NCBI GenBank assembly: GCA_964057225.1
Contig: OZ059894.1
Location: 5,456,001 to 5,520,000, forward strand
Length of the DNA stretch: 64,000 nucleotides
Direction of reading: 5' to 3'
Source: Auanema rhodensis
Lineage: Eukaryota > Nematoda > Chromadorea > Rhabditida > Rhabditidae
Each line of letters begins with the position of its first letter. The first letter of the stretch is position 1. The position numbers were made by a program, and so were the translations under genes. Shown here piece after piece: positions 23,419 to 37,423 of the stretch. The notes beneath the pieces are model-generated. The model was not told where the DNA came from. It saw only the letters and a list, made by a program, of their open reading frames with translations, and did not search any database.

Positions 23419-26400
23419 TGCACCGAGATATCAACTGATATAGGTTCACACTTATATCTTCGATTTTCACCCTGAAGAATTAATTTTTTCGTTGAATAAC
23501 ATTGTCCATCGTCTTCGCCTCGAAAAAAAAATCTAAAAACATCTACTTTTTGTGAAATTATCTGGAAATTTTTCGGGAAAATTTTTGTCAAAATGTTTTT
23601 GGAAGCAATGTAGAGTGTACATGGAAACTCAACATACACTAATGCATCATTTTTCAAACGATCATAACTAATTTTTGTATTCAGCGTTTCTCAATGTGAC
23701 GTAGTGCATTCGATGCGGAATTTTAAGCTGCGTCGATTTGTGTTATCAGATTTGCGCTAACTTAAGAATGCACCGAGATATCAACTGATATAAGTTCACA
23801 CATATATCCTCGATTTTCACCCTAAAGAATTAATTTTTTCGTTGAATAACATTGTCCATCGTCTTCGCCTCGAAAAAAAAATCTAAAAACATCTACTTTT
23901 TGTGAAATTATCTGGAAATTTTTCGGGAAAATTTTTGTCAAAAAGTTTTTGGAAGCAACTTTGAGTGTACATGGAAACTCAACATACACTAATGCATCAT
24001 TTTTCAAACGATCATAACTAATTTTTGTATTGGACGTTTCCCAATGTATTATAGTGTATTCGATGCGGATTTTTAAGCTGCGTCGATCTGTGTTATCAGA
24101 TTTGCGCTAGCTTAAAAATGCACCGAGATATCAACTGATATAGGTTCACACTTATATCTTCGATTTTCACCCTGAAGAATTAATTTTTTCGTTGAATAAC
24201 ATTGTCCATCGTCTTCGCCTCGAAAAAAAAATCTAAAAACATCTACTTTTTGTGAAATTATCTGGAAATTTTTCGGGAAAATTTTTGTCAAAATGTTTTT
24301 GGAAGCAATGTTGAGTGTACATGGAAACTCAACATACACTAATGCATCATTTTTCAAACGATCATAACTAATTTTTGTATTCAGCGTTTCTCAATGTAAC
24401 ATAGTGCATTCGATGCGGAATTTTAAGCTGCGTCGATTTGTGTTATCAGATTTGCGCTAACTTAAGAATGCACCGAGATATCAACTGATATAAGTTCACA
24501 CATATATCCTCGATTTTCACCCTAAAGAATTAATTTTTTCGTTGAATAACATTGTCCATCGTCTTCGCCTCGAAAAAAAAATCTAAAAACATCTACTTTT
24601 TGTGAAATTATCTGGAAATTTTTCGGGAAAATTTTTGTCAAAAAGTTTTTGGAAGCAACTTTGAGTGTACATGGAAACTCAACATACACTAATGCATCAT
24701 TTTTCAAACGATCATAACTAATTTTTGTATTGGACGTTTCCCAATGTATTATAGTGTATTCGATGCGGATTTTTAAGCTGCGTCGATCTGTGTTATCAGA
24801 TTTGCGCTAGCTTAAAAATGCACCGAGATATCAACTGATATAGGTTCACACTTATATCTTCGATTTTCACCCTGAAGAATTAATTTTTTCGTTGAATAAC
24901 ATTGTCCATCGTCTTCGCCTCGAAAAAAAAATCTAAAAACATCTACTTTTTGTGAAATTATTTTGAAATTTTTCAGGAAAATTTTTGTCAAAATGTTTTT
25001 GGAAGCAATGTTGAGTGTACATGGAAACTCAACATACACTAATGCATCATTTTTCAAACGATCATAACTAATTTTTGTATTCAGAGTTTCTCAATGTGAC
25101 ATAGTGCATTCGATGCGGATTTTTAAGCTGCGTCGATCTGTGTTATCAGATTTGCGCTAGCTTAAAAATGCACCGAGATATCAACTGATATAGGTTCACA
25201 CTTATATCTTCGATTTTCACCCTGAAGAATTAATTTTTTCGTTGAATACCATTGTCCATCGTCTTCGCCTTAAAAGAAAAATCTAAAAACATCTACTTTT
25301 TGTGAAATTATCTGGAAATTTTTCGGGAAAATTTTTGTCAAAAAGTTTTTGGAAGCAATTTTGAGTGTACATGGAAACTCAACATACACTAATGCATCAT
25401 TTTTCAAACGATCATAACTAATTTTTGTATTGGACGTTTCCCAATGTATTATAGTGTATTCGATGCGGATTTTTAAGCTGCGTCGATCTGTGTTATCAGA
25501 TTTGCGCTAGCTTAAAAATGCACCGAGATATCAACTGATATAGGTTCACACTTATATCTTCGATTTTCACCCTGAAGAATTAATTTTTTCGTTGAATAAC
25601 ATTGTCCATCGTCTTCGCCTCGAAAAAAAAATCTAAAAACATCTACTTTTTGTGAAATTATCTGGAAATTTTTCGGGAAAATTTTTGTCAAAAAGTTTTT
25701 GGAAGCAATTTTGAATGTACATGGAAACTCAACATACACTAATGCATCATTTTTCAAACGATCATAACTAAGTTTTGTATTGGACGTTTCCCAATGTATT
25801 ATAGTGTATTCGATGCGGATTTTTAAGCTGCGTCGATTTGTGTTATCAGATGTGCGCTAACTTAAGAATGCACCGAGATATCAACTGATATAAGTTCACA
25901 TATATATCCTTGATTTTCACCCTGAAGAATTAATTTTTTCGTTGAATAACATTGTCCATCGTCTTCGCCTTGAAAAAAGGAATCTAAAAACATCTACTTT
26001 TTGTAAAATTATTTTGAACTTTTCGGGAAAATTTTTGTCAAAATGTTTTTGGAAGCAATTTTGAGTGTACATGGAAACTCAACATACACTAATGCATCAT
26101 TTTTCAAACGATCATAACTAATTTTTGTATTGGACGTTTCCCAATGTATTATAGTGTATTCGATGCGGATTTTTAAGCTGCGTCGATCTGTGTTATCAGA
26201 TTTGCGCTCACTTAAAAATGCACCGAGATATCAACTGATATAGGTTCACACTTATATCTTCGATTTTCACCCTGAAGAATTAATTTTTTCGTTGAATAAC
26301 ATTGTCCATCGTCTTCGCCTCGAAAAAAAAATCTAAAAACATCTACTTTTTGTGAAATTATCTGGAAATTTTTCGGGAAAATTTTTGTCAAAATGTTTTT

Positions 26401-26918
26401 GGAAGCAATGTTGAGTGTACATGGAAACTCAACATACACTAATGCATCATTTTTCAAACGATCATAACTAATTTTTGTATTCAGCGTTTCTCAATGTGAC
26501 GTAGTGCATTCGATGCGGAATTTTAAGCTGCGTCGATTTGTGTTATCAGATTTGCGCTAACTTAAGAATGCACCGAGATATCAACTGATATAAGTTCACA
26601 CATATATCCTCGATTTTCACCCTAAAGAATTAATTTTTTCGTTGAATAACATTGTCCATCGTCTTCGCCTCGAAAAAAAAATCTAAAAACATCTACTTTT
26701 TGTGAAATTATCTGGAAATTTTTCGGGAAAATTTTTGTCAAAAAGTTTTTGGAAGCAACTTTGAGTGTACATGGAAACTCAACATACACTAATGCATCAT
26801 TTTTCAAACGATCATAACTAATTTTTGTATTGGACGTTTCCCAATGTATTATAGTGTATTCGATGCGGATTTTTAAGCTGCGTCGATCTGTGTTATCAGA
26901 TTTGCGCTAACTTAAAAA
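23419..26918. repeat. Satellite block with a 700-bp dimer (23419-24818, again 26219-26918)
   Basis: A monomer of the CTCG-plus-nine-A type is followed by one with CACCCTAAAGAATT and GGAAGCAACTTTGAG. This pair occurs at 23419 and 23769, 24119 and 24469, and 26219 and 26569. In all three the first member carries GGAATTTTAAG and the second a GGACGTTTCCC tail. The monomers between 24819 and 26218 are of other types. Confidence 0.75.
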
Positions 26919-29900
26919 TGCACCGAGATATCAACTGATATAGGTTCACACATATATCTTCGATTTTCACCCTGAAGAATTAATTTTTTCGTTGAATAAC
27001 ATTGTCCATCGTCTTCGCCTTGAAAAAAAAATCTAAAAACATCTACTTTTTGTGAAATTATTTTGAAATTTTTCAGGAAAATTTTTGTCAAAATGTTTTT
27101 GGAAGCAATGTTGAGTGTACATGGAAACTTAACATACACTAATGCATCATTTTTCAAACGATCATAACTAATTTTTGTATTAAGCGTTTCTCAATGTAGT
27201 ATAGTGCATTCGATGCGGATTTTTAAGCTGCGTCGATCTGTGTTATCAGATTTGCGCTAACTTAAAAATGCACCGAGATATCAACTGATATAGGTTCACA
27301 CTTATATCTTCGATTTTCACCCTGAAGAATTAATTTTTTCGTTGAATAACATTGTCCATCGTCTTCGCCTCGAAAAAAAAATCTAAAAACATCTACTTTT
27401 TGTGAAATTATCTGGAAATTTTTCGGGAAAATTTTTGTCAAAATGTTTTTGGAAGCAATGTTGAGTGTACATGGAAACTCAACATACACTAATGCATCAT
27501 TTTTCAAACGATCATAACTAATTTTTGTATTCAGCGTTTCTCAATGTGACATAGTGCATTCGATGCGGATTTTTAAGCTGCGTCGATCTGTGTTATCAGA
27601 TTTGCGCTAACTTAAAAATGCACCGAGATATCAACTGATATAGGTTCACACTTATATCTTCGATTTTCACCCTGAAGAATTAATTTTTTCGTTGAATACC
27701 ATTGTCCATCGTCTTCGCCTCAAAAGAAAAATCTAAAAACATCTACTTTTTGTGAGATTATCTGGAAATTTTTCGGGAAAATTTTTGTCAAAAAGTTTTT
27801 GGAAGCAATTTTGTGTGTACATGGAAACTCAACATACACTAATGCATCATTTTTCAAACGATCATAACTAATTTTTGTATTGGACGTTTCCCAATGTATT
27901 ATAGTGTATTCGATGCGGATTTTTAAGCTGCGTCGATCTGTGTTATCAGATTTGCGCTCACTTAAAAATGCACCGAGATATCAACTGATATAGGTTCACA
28001 CTTATATCTTCGATTTTCACCCTGAAGAATTAATTTTTTCGTTGAATAACATTGTCCATCGTCTTCGCCTCGAAAAAAAAATTTAAAAACATCTACTTTT
28101 TGTGAAATTATCTGGAAATTTTTTGGGAAAATTTTTGTCAAAATGTTTTTGGAAGCAATGTTGAGTGTAATGGAAACTCGACATACACTAATGCATCATT
28201 TTTCAAACAATCATAACTAATTTTTGTATTGGACGTTTCCCAATGTATTATAGTGTATTCGATGCGGATTTTTAAGCTGCGCCGATCTGTGTTATCAGAT
28301 TTGCGCTAGCTTAAAAATGCACCGAGATATCAACTGATATAAGTTCACACATATATCTTCGATTTTCACCCTGAAGAATTAATTTTTTCGTTGAATACCA
28401 TTGTCCATCGTCTTCGCCTTGAAAAAAGGAATCTAAAAACATCTACTTTTTGTGAAATTATCTGGAAATTTTTCGGGAAAATTTTTGTCAAAAAGTTTTT
28501 GGAAGCAATTTTGAGTGTACATGGAAACTCAACATACACTAATGCATCATTTTTCAAACGATCATAACTAATTTTTGTATTGGACGTTTCCCAATGTATT
28601 ATAGTGTATTCGATGCGGATTTTTAAGCTGCGTCGATTTGTGTTATCAGATGTGCGCTAACTTAAGAATGCACCGAGATATCAACTGATATAAGTTCACA
28701 CATATATCCTCGATTTTCACCCTGAAGAATTAATTTTTTCGTTGAATAACATTGTCCATCGTCTTCGCCTTGAAAAAAGGAATCTAAAAACATCTACTTT
28801 TTGTAAAATTATTTTGAACTTTTCGGGAAAATTTTTGTCAAAATGTTTTTGGAAGCAATTTTGAGTGTACATGGAAACTCAACATACACTAATGCATCAT
28901 TTTTCAAACGATCATAACTAATTTTTGTATTGGACGTTTCCCAATGTATTATAGTGTATTCGATGCGGATTTTTAAGCTGCGTCGATCTGTGTTATCAGA
29001 TTTGCGCTCACTTAAAAATGCACCGAGATATCAACTGATATAGGTTCACACTTATATCTTCGATTTTCACCGTGAAGAATTAATTTTTTCGTTGAATAAC
29101 ATTGTCCATCGCCTTCGCCTTGAAAAAAAAATCTAAAAACATCTACTTTTTGTGAAATTATCTGGAAATTTTTCGGGAAAATTTTTGTCAAAATGTTTTT
29201 GGAAGCAATTTTGAGTGTACATGGAAACTCAACATACACTAATGCATCATTTTTCAAACGATCATAACTAATTTTTGTATTCAGCGTTTCTCAATGTCAC
29301 ATAGTGTATTCGATGCGGATTTTTAAGCTGCGTCGATCTGTGTTATCAGATTTGCGCTAGCTTAAAAATGCACCGAGATATCAACTGATATAGGTTCACA
29401 CTTATATCTTCGATTTTCACCCTGAAGAATTAATTTTTTCGTTGAATAACATTGTCCATCGTCTTCGCCTCGAAAAAAAAATCTAAAAACATCTATTTTT
29501 TGTGAAATTATCTGGAAATTTTTCGGGAAAATTTTTGTCAAAATGTTTTTGGAAGCAATGTTGAGTGTACATGGAAACTCAACATACACTAATGCATCAT
29601 TTTTCAAACGATCATAACTAATTTTTGTATTAAGCGTTTCTCAATGTGACGTAGTGCATTCGATGCGGAATTTTAAGCTGCGTCGATCTGTGTGATCAGA
29701 TTTGCGCTCACTTAAGAATGCACCGAGATATCAACTGATATAAGTTCACACATATATCCTCGATTTTCACCCTAAAGAATTAATTTTTTCGTTGAATAAC
29801 ATTGTTCATCGTCTTCGCCTCAAAAAAAAAATCTAAAAACATCTACTTTTTGTGAAATTATCTGGAAATTTTTCGGGAAAATTTTTGTCAAAAAGTTTTT

Positions 29901-30768
29901 GGAAGCAATTTTGAGTGTACATGGAAACTCAACATACACTAATGCATCATTTTTCAAACGATCATAACTAATTTTTGTATTGGACGTTTCCCAGTGTATT
30001 ATAATGTATTCGATGCGGATTCTTAAGCTGCGTCGATCTGTGTGATCAGATTTGCGCTCACTTAAAAATGCACCGAGATATCAACTGATATAAGTTCACA
30101 CATATATCCTCGATTTTCACCCTGAAGAATTAATTTTTTCGTTGAATAACATTGTCCATCGTCTTTGCCTTGAAAAAAGGAATCTAAAAACATCTACTTT
30201 TTGTAAAATTATTTTGAACTTTTCGGGAAAATTTTTGTCAAAATGTTTTTGGAAGCAATTTTGAGTGTACATGGAAACTCAACATACACTAATGCATCAT
30301 TTTTCAAACGATCATAACTAATTTTTGTATTGGACGTTTCCCAATGTATTATAATGTATTCGATGCGGATTTTTAAGCTGCGTCGATCTGTGTGATCAGA
30401 TTTGCGCTCACTTAAAAATGCACCGAGATATCAACTGATATATGTTCTTACTTATATCCTCGATTTTCACCCTGAAGAATTAATTTTTTCGTTGAATAAC
30501 ATTGTCCATCGTCTTTGCCTTAAAAAAAGGAATCTAAAAACATCTACTTTTTGTAAAATTATTTTGAACTTTTCGGGAAAATTTTTGTCAAAATGTTTTT
30601 GGAAGCAATTTTGAGTGTACATGGAAACTCAACATACACTAATGCATCATTTTTCAAACGATCATAACTAATTTTTGTATTGGACGTTTCCCAATGTATT
30701 ATAATGTATTCGATGCGGATTTTTAAGCTGCGTCGATCTGTGTGATCAGATTTGCGCTAGCTTAAAAA
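26919..30768. repeat. Satellite block: eleven mixed monomers
   Basis: The starts are 26919, 27269, 27619, 27969, 28318, 28669, 29019, 29369, 29719, 30069 and 30419. Private marks include ACTTAACATAC (26919), TTTTGTGTGTAC (27619) and CATCGCCTTCG (29019). From about 29690 the tail changes from GTGTTATCAG to GTGTGATCAG and from ATAGTGTATT to ATAATGTATT. This begins a new domain that dominates to about 33500. Confidence 0.7.
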
Positions 30769-33568
30769 TGCACCGAGATATCAACTGATATAGGTTCACA
30801 CTTATATCCTCGATTTTCACCCTGAGCAATTAATTTTTTCGTTGAATAACATTGTCCATCGTCTTCGCCTTGAAAAAAAAATTTAAAAACATCTACTTTT
30901 TGTGAAATTATCTGGAAATTTTTCGGGAAAATTTTTGTCAAAAAGTTTTTGGAAGCAATTTTGAGTGTACATGGAAACTCAACATACACTTATGCATCAT
31001 TTTTCAAACGATCATAACTAATTTTTGTATTCAGCGTTTTTCAATGTCACATAGTGTATTCGATGCGGATTTTTAAGTTGCGTCGATCTGTGTGATCAGA
31101 TTTGCGCTAGCTTAAAAATGCACCGAGATATCAACTGATATAGGTTCACACTTATATCCTCGATTTTCACCCTGAGCAATTAATTTTTTCGTTGAATAAC
31201 ATTGTCCATCGTCTTCGCCTTGAAAAAAAAATTTGAAAACATCTACTTTTTGTGAAATTATCTGGAAATTTTTCGGGAAAATTTTTGTCAAAATGTTTTT
31301 GGAAGCAATTTTGAGTGAACATGGAAACTCAACATACACTAATGCATCATTTTTCAAACGATCATAACTAATTTTTGTATTCAGCGTTTTTCAATGTCAC
31401 ATAGTGTATTTGATGCGGATTTTTAAGCTGCGTCGATCTGTGTGATCAGATTTGCGCTAGCTTAAAAATGCACCGAGATATCAACTGATATAGGTTCACA
31501 CTTATATCCTCGATTTTCACCCTGAGCAATTAATTTTTTCGTTGAATAACATTGTCCATCGTCTTCGCCTTGAAAAAAAAATTCAAAAACATCTACTTTT
31601 TGTGAAATTATCTGGAAATTTTTCGGGAAAATTTTTGTCAAAAAGTTTTTGGAAGCAATTTTGAGTGTACATGGAAACTCAACATACACTAATGCATCAT
31701 TTTTCAAACGATCATAACTAATTTTTGTATTGGACGTTTCCCAATGTATTATAATGTATTCGATGCGGATTCTTAAGCTGCGTCGATCTGTGTGATCAGA
31801 TTTGCGCTCACTTAAAAATGCACCGAGATATCAACTGATATAAGTTCACACATATATCCTCGATTTTCACCCTGAAGAATTAATTTTTTCGTTGAATAAC
31901 ATTGTCCATCGTCTTTGCCTTGAAAAAAGGAATCTAAAAACATCTACTTTTTGTAAAATTATTTTGAACTTTTCGGGAAAATTTTTGTCAAAATGTTTTT
32001 GGAAGCAATTTTGAGTGTACATGGAAACTCAACATACACTAATGCATCATTTTTCAAACGATCATAACTAATTTTTGTATTGGACGTTTCCCAATGTATT
32101 ATAATGTATTCGATGCGGATTCTTAAGCTGCGTCGATCTGTGTGATCAGATTTGCGCTCACTTAAAAATGCACCGAGATATCAACTGATATAAGTTCACA
32201 CATATATCCTCGATTTTCACCCTGAAGAATTAATTTTTTCGTTGAATAACATTGTCCATCGTCTTTGCCTTGAAAAAAGGAATCTAAAAACATCTACTTT
32301 TTGTAAAATTATTTTGAACTTTTCGGGAAAATTTTTGTCAAAATGTTTTTGGAAGCAATTTTGAGTGTACATGGAAACTCAACATACACTAATGCATCAT
32401 TTTTCAAACGATCATAACTAATTTTTGTATTGGACGTTTCCCAATGTATTATAATGTATTCGATGCGGATTTTTAAGCTGCGTCGATCTGTGTTATCAGA
32501 TTTGCGCTAGCTTAAAAATGCACCGAGATATCAACTGATATAGGTTCACACTTATATCCTCGATTTTCACCCTGAGCAATTAATTTTTTCGTTGAATAAC
32601 ATTGTCCATCGTCTTCGCCTTGAAAAAAAAATTTAAAAACATCTACTTTTTGTGAAATTATCTGGAAATTTTTCGGGAAAATTTTTGTCAAAAAGTTTTT
32701 GGAAGCAATTTTGAGTGTACATGGAAACTCAACATACACTTATGCATCATTTTTCAAACGATCATAACTAATTTTTGTATTCAGCGTTTTTCAATGTCAC
32801 ATAGTGTATTTGATGCGGATTTTTAAGCTGCGTCGATCTGTGTGATCAGATTTGCGCTAGCTTAAAAATGCACCGAGATATCAACTGATATAGGTTCACA
32901 CTTATATCCTCGATTTTCACCCTGAGCAATTAATTTTTTCGTTGAATAACATTGTCCATCGTCTTCGCCTTGAAAAAAAAATTCAAAAACATCTACTTTT
33001 TGTGAAATTATCTGGAAATTTTTCGGGAAAATTTTTGTCAAAAAGTTTTTGGAAGCAATTTTGAGTGTACATGGAAACTCAACATACACTTATGCATCAT
33101 TTTTCAAACGATCATAACTAATTTTTGTATTCAGCGTTTTTCAATGTCACATAGTGTATTCGATGCGGATTTTTAAGCTGCGTCGATCTGTGTTATCAGA
33201 TTCGCGCTAACTTAAAAATGCACCGAGATATCAACTGATATAGGTTCACACTTATATCTTCGATTTTCACCCTGAAGAATTAATTTTTTCGTTGAATAAC
33301 ATTGTCCATCGTCTTCGCCTTGAAAAAAAAATCTAAAAACATCTACTTTTTGTGAAATTATTTTGAAATTTTTCAGGAAAATTTTTGTCAAAATGTTTTT
33401 GGAAGCAATGTTGAGTGTACATGGAAACTCAACATACACTTATGCATCATTTTTCAAACGATCATAACTAATTTTTGTATTCAGCGTTTCTCAATGTCAC
33501 ATAGTGTATTCGATGCGGATTTTTAAGCTGCGTCGATCTGTGTGATCAGATTTGCGCTAGCTTAAAAA
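30769..33568. repeat. Satellite block dominated by the GAGCAATT subfamily
   Basis: Monomers at 30769, 31119, 31469, 32519 and 32869 carry CCCTGAGCAATTAA. Most have AAAATTTAAAAAC or AAATTCAAAAAC, and most have a CAGCGTTTTTC tail with GTCACATAG. They are interrupted at 31819 and 32169 by two near-identical TTGAAAAAAGG monomers. The block ends with a TTTCAGG monomer at 33219. Confidence 0.75.
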
Positions 33569-36373
33569 TGCACCGAGATATCAACTGATATAAGTTCACA
33601 CATATATCTTCGATTTTCACCCTGAAGAATTAATTTTTTCGTTGAATACCATTGTCCATCGTCTTCGCCTTAAAAGAAAAATCTAAAAACATCTACTTTT
33701 TGTGAAATTATCTGGAAATTTTTCGGGAAAATTTTTGTCAAAAAGTTTTTGGAAGCAATTTTGAGTGTACATGGAAACTCAACATACACTAATGCATCAT
33801 TTTTCAAACGATCATAACTAATTTTTGTATTGGACGTTTCCCAATGTATTATAGTGTATTCGATGCGGATTTTTAAGCTGCGTCGATCTGTGTTATCAGA
33901 TTTGCGCTCACTTAAAAATGCACCGAGATATCAACTGATATAGGTTCACACTTATATCTTCGATTTTCACCCTGAAGAATTAATTTTTTCGTTGAATAAC
34001 ATTGTCCATCGTCTTTGCCTTAAAAAAAGGAATCTAAAAACATCTACTTTTTGTTAAATTATTTTGAAATTTTTCGGGAAAATTTTTGTCAAAAAGTTTT
34101 TGGAAGCAATTTTGAGTGTACATGGAAACTCAACATACACTAATGCATCATTTTTCAAACGATCATAACTAATTTTTGTATTAAGCGTTTCTCAATGTGA
34201 CGTAGTGCATTCGATGCGGAATTTTAAGCTGCGTCGATTTGTGTTATCAGATTTGCGCTAACTTAAGAATGCACCGAGATATCAACTGATATAAGTTCAC
34301 ACATATATCCTCGATTTTCACCCTGAAGAATTAATTTTTTCGTTGAATAACATTGTCCATCGTCTTTGCCTTGAAAAAAGGAATCTAAAAACATCTACTT
34401 TTTGTAAAATTATTTTGAACTTTTCGGGAAAATTTTTGTCAAAATGTTTTTGGAAGCAATTTTGAGTGTAAATGGAAACTCAACATACACTAATGCATCA
34501 TTTTTCAAACGATCATAACTAATTTTTGTATTGGACGTTTCCCAATGTATTATAGTGTATTCGATGCGGATTTTTAAGCTGCGTCGATCTGTGTTATCAG
34601 ATTTGCGCTCACTTAAAAATGCACCGAGATATCAACTGATATAGGTTCACACTTATATCTTCGATTTTCACCCTGAAGAATTAATTTTTTCGTTGAATAA
34701 CATTGTCCATCGTCTTTGCCTTAAAAAAAGGAATCTAAAAACATCTACTTTTTGTTAAATTATTTTGAAATTTTTCGGGAAAATTTTTGTCAAAAAGTTT
34801 TTGGAAGCAATTTTGAGTGTACATGGAAACTCAACATACACTAATGCATCATTTTTCAAACAATCATAACTAATTTTTGTATTGGACGTTTCCCAATGTA
34901 TTATAGTGTATTCGATGCGGATTTTTAAGCTGCGTCGATCTGTGTTATCAGATTTGCGCTAACTTAAGAATGCACCGAGATATCAACTGATATAAGTTCA
35001 CACATATATCCTCGATTTTCACCCTGAAGAAATAATTTTTTCGTTGAATAACATTGTCCATCGTCTTTGCCTTAAAAAAAGGAATCTAAAAACATCTACT
35101 TTTTGTTAAATTATTTTGAAATTTTTCGGGAAAATTTTTGTCAAAAAGTTTTTGGAAGCAATTTTGAGTGTACATGGAAACTCAACATACACTAATGCAT
35201 CATTTTTCAAACGATCATAACTAATTTTTGTATTCAGCGTTTCTCAATGTGACGTAGTGCATTCGATGCGGAATTTTAAGCTGCGTCGATCTGTGTTATC
35301 AGATTTGCGCTAACTTAAGAATGCACCGAGATATCAACTGATATAAGTTCACACATATATCCTCGATTTTCACCCTGAAGAATTAATTTTTTCGTTGAAT
35401 AACATTGTCCATCGTCTTCGCCTTGAAAAAAGGAATCTAAAAACATCTACTTTTTGTTAAATTATTTTGAAATTTTTCGGGAAAATTTTTGTCAAAATGT
35501 TTTTGGAAGCAATTTTGAGTGTACATGGAAACTCAACATACACTAATGCATCATTTTTCAAACGATCATAACTAATTTTTGTATTGGACGTTTCCCAATG
35601 TATTATAGTGTATTCGATGCGGATTTTTAAGCTGCGTCGATCTGTGTTATCAGATTTGCGCTAACTTAAGAATGCACCGAGATATCAACTGATATAAGTT
35701 CACACATATATCCTCGATTTTCACCCTGAAGAATTAATTTTTTCGTTGAATAACATTGTCCATCGTCTTCGCCTTGAAAAAAGGAATCTAAAAACATCTA
35801 CTTTTTGTGAAATTATCTGGAAATTTTTCGGGAAAATTTTTGTCAAAATGTTTTTGGAAGCAATTTTGAGTGTACATGGAAACTCAACATACACTTATGC
35901 ATCATTTTTCAAACGATCATAACTAATTTTTGTATTGGACGTTTCCCAATGTATTATAGTGTATTCGATGCGGATTTTTAAGCTGCGTCGATCTGTGTTA
36001 TCAGATTTGCGCTAACTTAAGAATGCACCGAGATATCAACTGATATAGGTTCACACTTATATCTTCGATTTTCACCCTGAAGAATCAATTTTTTCGTTGA
36101 ATAACATTGTCCATCGTCTTCGCCTCAAAAAAAAAATCTAAAAACATCTACTTTTTGTGAAATTATCTGGAAATTTTTCGGGAAAATTTTTGTCAAAAAG
36201 TTTTTGGAAGCAATTTTGAGTGTACATGGAAACTCAACATACACTAATGCATCATTTTTCAAACAAACATAACTAATTTTTGTATTGGACGTTTCCCAAT
36301 GTCACATAGTGTATTCGATGCGGATTTTTAAGCTGCGTCGATCTGTGTGATCAGATTTGCGCTAGCTTAAAAA
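33569..36373. repeat. Satellite block enriched in 351-bp monomers
   Basis: The starts are 33569, 33919, 34270, 34620, 34971, 35322, 35673 and 36024. Five of them are 351 bp long. The extra base comes from combining the AAAAAAAGGAATC run with GAAATTTTTCGGG, where older types have either the longer run or the longer middle, not both. GTTAAATTATTTTG is specific to this block (33919, 34620, 34971, 35322). They are recombinants between two monomer classes that then amplified locally. Confidence 0.7.
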
Positions 36374-37423
36374 TGCACCGAGATATCAACTGATATAGGT
36401 TCACACTTATATCCTCGATTTTCACCCTGAGCAATTAATTTTTTCGTTGAATAACATTGTCCATCGTCTTCGCCTTGAAAAAAAAATTTAAAAACATCTA
36501 CTTTTTGTGAAATTATCTGGAAATTTTTCGGGAAAATTTTTGTCAAAAAGTTTTTAGAAGCAATTTTGAGTGTACATGGAAACTCAACATACACTTATGC
36601 ATCATTTTTCAAACGATCATAACTAATTTTTGTATTCAGCGTTTTTCAATGTCACATAGTGTATTCGATGCGGATTTTTAAGCTGCGTCGATCTGTGTGA
36701 TCAGATTTGCGCTAGCTTAAAAATGCACCGAGATATCAACTGATATAGGTTCACACTTATATCCTCGATTTTCACCCTGAGCAATTAATTTTTTCGTTGA
36801 ATAACATTGTCCATCGTCTTCGCCTTGAAAAAAAAATTTAAAAACATCTACTTTTTGTGAAATTATCTGGAAATTTTTCGGGAAAATTTTTGTCAAAAAG
36901 TTTTTGGAAGCAATTTTGAGTGTACATGGAAACTCAACATACACTTATGCATCATTTTTCAAACGATCATAACTAATTTTTGTATTCAGCGTTTTTCAAT
37001 GTCACATAGTGTATTCGATGCGGATTTTCAAGCTGCGTCGATCTGTGTGATCAGATTTGCGCTAGCTTAAAAATGCACCGAGATATCAACTGATATAGGT
37101 TCACACTTATATCCTCGATTTTCACCCTGAGCAATTAATTTTTTCGTTGAATAACATTGTCCATCGTCTTCGCCTTGAAAAAAAAATTTAAAAACATCTA
37201 CTTTTTGTGAAATTATCTGGAAATTTTTCGGGAAAATTTTTGTCAAAAAGTTTTTGGAAGCAATTTTGAGTGTACATGGAAACTCAACATACACTTATGC
37301 ATCATTTTTCAAACGTTCATAACTAATTTTTGTATTCAGCGTTTTTCAATGTCACATAGTGTATTCGATGCGGATTTTTAAGCTGCGTCGATTTGTGTTA
37401 TCAGATTTGCGCTAACTTAAGAA
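36374..37423. repeat. Run of three near-identical GAGCAATT monomers
   Basis: Monomers at 36374, 36724 and 37074 are near identical to each other and to 30769, with AAAATTTAAAAAC, ACACTTATGCATC and a CAGCGTTTTTC tail. Small differences are TTTTTAGAAG at 36374 and CAAACGTTCATAAC at 37074. Confidence 0.8.

Noticed and set aside
30402-30614. Plus-strand ORF of 70 codons
   Set aside because: It appears in a single monomer through chance variants (TATGTTCTTAC) and is absent from its neighbours.
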